DNA of 64,000 nucleotides from assembly GCF_900156165.1 (NCBI RefSeq), contig NZ_FTMY01000012.1:62001-126000 (forward strand). Direction: 5' to 3'. The translations under genes and the position numbers were made by a program. The notes below the pieces were generated by a model. That model ran no database searches, had not been told where the DNA came from, and worked only from the letters and a program-made list of their open reading frames with translations. Positions within the stretch are counted from its first letter, which is position 1, and each line of letters begins with the position of its first letter. This DNA is from Pseudacidovorax sp. RU35E (GTDB taxonomy: Bacteria > Pseudomonadota > Gammaproteobacteria > Burkholderiales > Burkholderiaceae_C). Below, piece after piece: positions 62,643 through 64,000 of this stretch.

Positions 62643-64000
62643 TCAGAATTTTTCGTAGAAAGTCATGGTCCACGCTACGGCGAACTCGGACGCAGCGAGT
62701 GCCGCCTCCGACGTCAGGCGCTGACCGCTGGCGTGGGTTCCCTTGTTGCGCGTGTCGATCAAGGTCAAAAGTCGATCCCATTGCGCCTGGGCGTCATTGA
62801 GTTCACGCAAGGGGTGATCTTCATGGCCGTGGGTGGCCAGCAGGCATGCGAAAAGCAGCGCCTTGAACGCCCTGTCTCGACGCTCTGCCGCAAGCCGGAT
62901 ACCACGGAAGGTCTGCCCCGCCAGCATGCGTCTGGCCTCTGGCGGCAGCGCGGCGCGCAGCGGCAGTTGCCCCAGAATCTGCTCGGCTGCGTCGCGGCTC
63001 GGACCGTCGCGGCTTAGCTCGACACTTCGCATCGGCCAGCGCACCAGCATCCATTGCACCAGTGCTTCCAGCAGCGAGCCGCACTCCTGGATCAGGCTGC
63101 CGAGCTCTTCCTGGGTCGGCCGGGGGGTGGCGCCCACCCTCGCCTGCTGACGCAACACCCTGGACAGATGTTCCCTGAGTAAGACCAAGTCCGAATGCGC
63201 CAGTGCCGACCAGACCGAGAGCTGCGCCTCCACATCGCGCTGAATCCGCGCCCCCAGGGCCTGGGCGGTCAGCGCCGACTCGTCCGCGGCCGGCACAAGG
63301 GACTGGATGACCTGCTCCAGGCCCCGGAAGTCATGGAGGCCGGCTTGCAAAGGTTCGCGCAACCAGCGCGCCACAGGCGTGATGCGCCAGGGATCCGTGA
63401 CCAGCCAGGGGTGCACATCGTCCGGCTCGTGAATGAGCTCGCACCAGACGTAAGCCAGCGAAGGCTCGCCGCCCACGATCTCGAGGTCCTCGCTCTGAAT
63501 CTCCGGAATGCTCTCGTCATCGCCGCCGGCCCGAAGCGCATCGCGCAGACCCTCTTGCCATGCCTTGAGCACGTCGGCCTTTCGAGGCTCGAGCACCTTG
63601 CATCGGCGCGGCAGCACGAAGGGGCGCACCTCCCGGCCCTCGTCCCGGCTCTCACGAAAGGCGGGGAACCTGCCCGGCGTCTCGCTGTCGGCCGGGCGGA
63701 TGTCAGGCAGATCTTGACTCACGCGCGGCAGCCATTGCCCGAAGACGCCGTCCCGGAACGCGTATTGCAGCGTCACCATGCCTTTGCCGTCCAGTCCGCC
63801 GGACAGCAGGTCCTGCCCTGCCGGGGTCACGCGGGAATGCTCATCGACCCAGCCGTTGGGCAGGAGCTCCTGCGCAAGGATGAACGCAATCAGGTTCTCA
63901 TCCAGACACAGCAGCTCGGCCATTCGCTGTCGATCCCGAATGCCGGCGAGCAGCAAGCCCAGGATGGCATCTTGGAAAGCATTGAGACCGCGACTGGTAT
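62643..64000 (-). CDS. HEPN-like protein of the AAA operon, 5' end outside window
   Basis: The frame is open to the right edge (TSRGLNAFQDAILGLLLAGIRDRQRM), so at least 450 residues are encoded and the start is missing. The N-terminal visible part resembles a winged helix (MAELLCLDENLIAFILAQELLPNGWVDEHSRVTPAGQDLL). The C-terminal 150 residues are helical and contain TRNKGTH, an R-x4-H motif of the HEPN RNase superfamily. It precedes the AAA gene by 16 bases in the same operon. It may be the toxic RNase of the system. The HEPN call rests on the motif and helical context only. Confidence 0.65.
   Translation of the reverse strand, partial: TSRGLNAFQDAILGLLLAGIRDRQRMAELLCLDENLIAFILAQELLPNGWVDEHSRVTPAGQDLLSGGLDGKGMVTLQYAFRDGVFGQWLPRVSQDLPDIRPADSETPGRFPAFRESRDEGREVRPFVLPRRCKVLEPRKADVLKAWQEGLRDALRAGGDDESIPEIQSEDLEIVGGEPSLAYVWCELIHEPDDVHPWLVTDPWRITPVARWLREPLQAGLHDFRGLEQVIQSLVPAADESALTAQALGARIQRDVEAQLSVWSALAHSDLVLLREHLSRVLRQQARVGATPRPTQEELGSLIQECGSLLEALVQWMLVRWPMRSVELSRDGPSRDAAEQILGQLPLRAALPPEARRMLAGQTFRGIRLAAERRDRAFKALLFACLLATHGHEDHPLRELNDAQAQWDRLLTLIDTRNKGTHASGQRLTSEAALAASEFAVAWTMTFYEKF

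Noticed and set aside
1-64000. CRISPR arrays
   Set aside because: No regularly spaced direct repeats and no cas-like genes were seen on either strand.

Overview
The window is high-GC DNA with tightly packed operons whose stop and start codons often overlap. The protein families (Rieske oxygenase with PDR/VanB-type reductase, IorA/IorB-like pair, Tn4371/RP4-type Trb genes, IS481 and IS3 elements) point to a Burkholderiales betaproteobacterium, perhaps Comamonadaceae or Alcaligenaceae; this is inference, since no rRNA or core marker other than a tRNA is present.

Region 1 (1-10.4 kb) is a catabolic locus. One minus-strand operon encodes indolepyruvate:ferredoxin-oxidoreductase-like alpha and beta subunits, a flavin/2Fe-2S reductase and a Rieske oxygenase that runs off the left edge. 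A divergent MarR regulator follows. A second minus-strand operon encodes an octopine-dehydrogenase-type protein, a 3-hydroxyacyl-CoA-dehydrogenase-type protein, an alpha/beta hydrolase with an abnormal catalytic triad, and a quinone-oxidoreductase-type protein. It has a visible promoter whose -35 box lies in a palindrome. The gene set resembles loci that degrade aromatic acids such as indole-3-acetate.

Region 2 (10.5-14.6 kb) is an integration hot spot: tRNA-Lys(CTT), a tyrosine recombinase pointing into its 3' end, an excisionase-like HTH protein, and two decayed genes (AraC regulator, 3-hydroxyacyl-CoA dehydrogenase).

Region 3 (14.6-34 kb) is a defence island. On the plus strand are Vsr, a ribbon-helix-helix protein, a cytosine-5 methyltransferase and a large adenine-N6 methyltransferase. 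Converging on them is a minus-strand operon with a roughly 1000-residue DruH-like protein, a 2101-residue DruE-like helicase with a DUF1998-like end, and a NERD-nuclease/SF1 helicase. An intact IS481 element separates these from an AT-rich gene for an OLD/PARIS-like ATPase-TOPRIM protein. That protein begins with a copy of the translation initiation factor IF-2 associated domain, which is the most unusual single protein here.

Region 4 (34-49 kb) has a truncated IS5 transposase cut by an IS3-family element, a zincin-type metallopeptidase gene, and a TraG-CopG-TrbBCDEJKLF-I conjugation operon. The conjugation operon has an internal deletion that removes the end of trbF, all of trbG and the start of trbI, so transfer is probably dead.

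Region 5 (49-58 kb) holds an amino-acid ABC importer operon containing a prephenate-dehydratase-like gene, a few small or remnant genes, and a second cluster: an orphan solute-binding protein, a class III aminotransferase of the dialkylglycine-decarboxylase type, and a divergent LysR regulator.

Region 6 (58.4-64 kb) is a tightly coupled three-gene operon: a protein with a C-terminal HEPN-like R-x4-H motif (cut by the right edge), a long coiled-coil McrB-like AAA ATPase, and a DUF2357-like protein with a C-terminal zinc ribbon. It looks like an uncharacterised McrBC/CoCoNuT-related defence system and is one of the two best candidates for an undescribed system.
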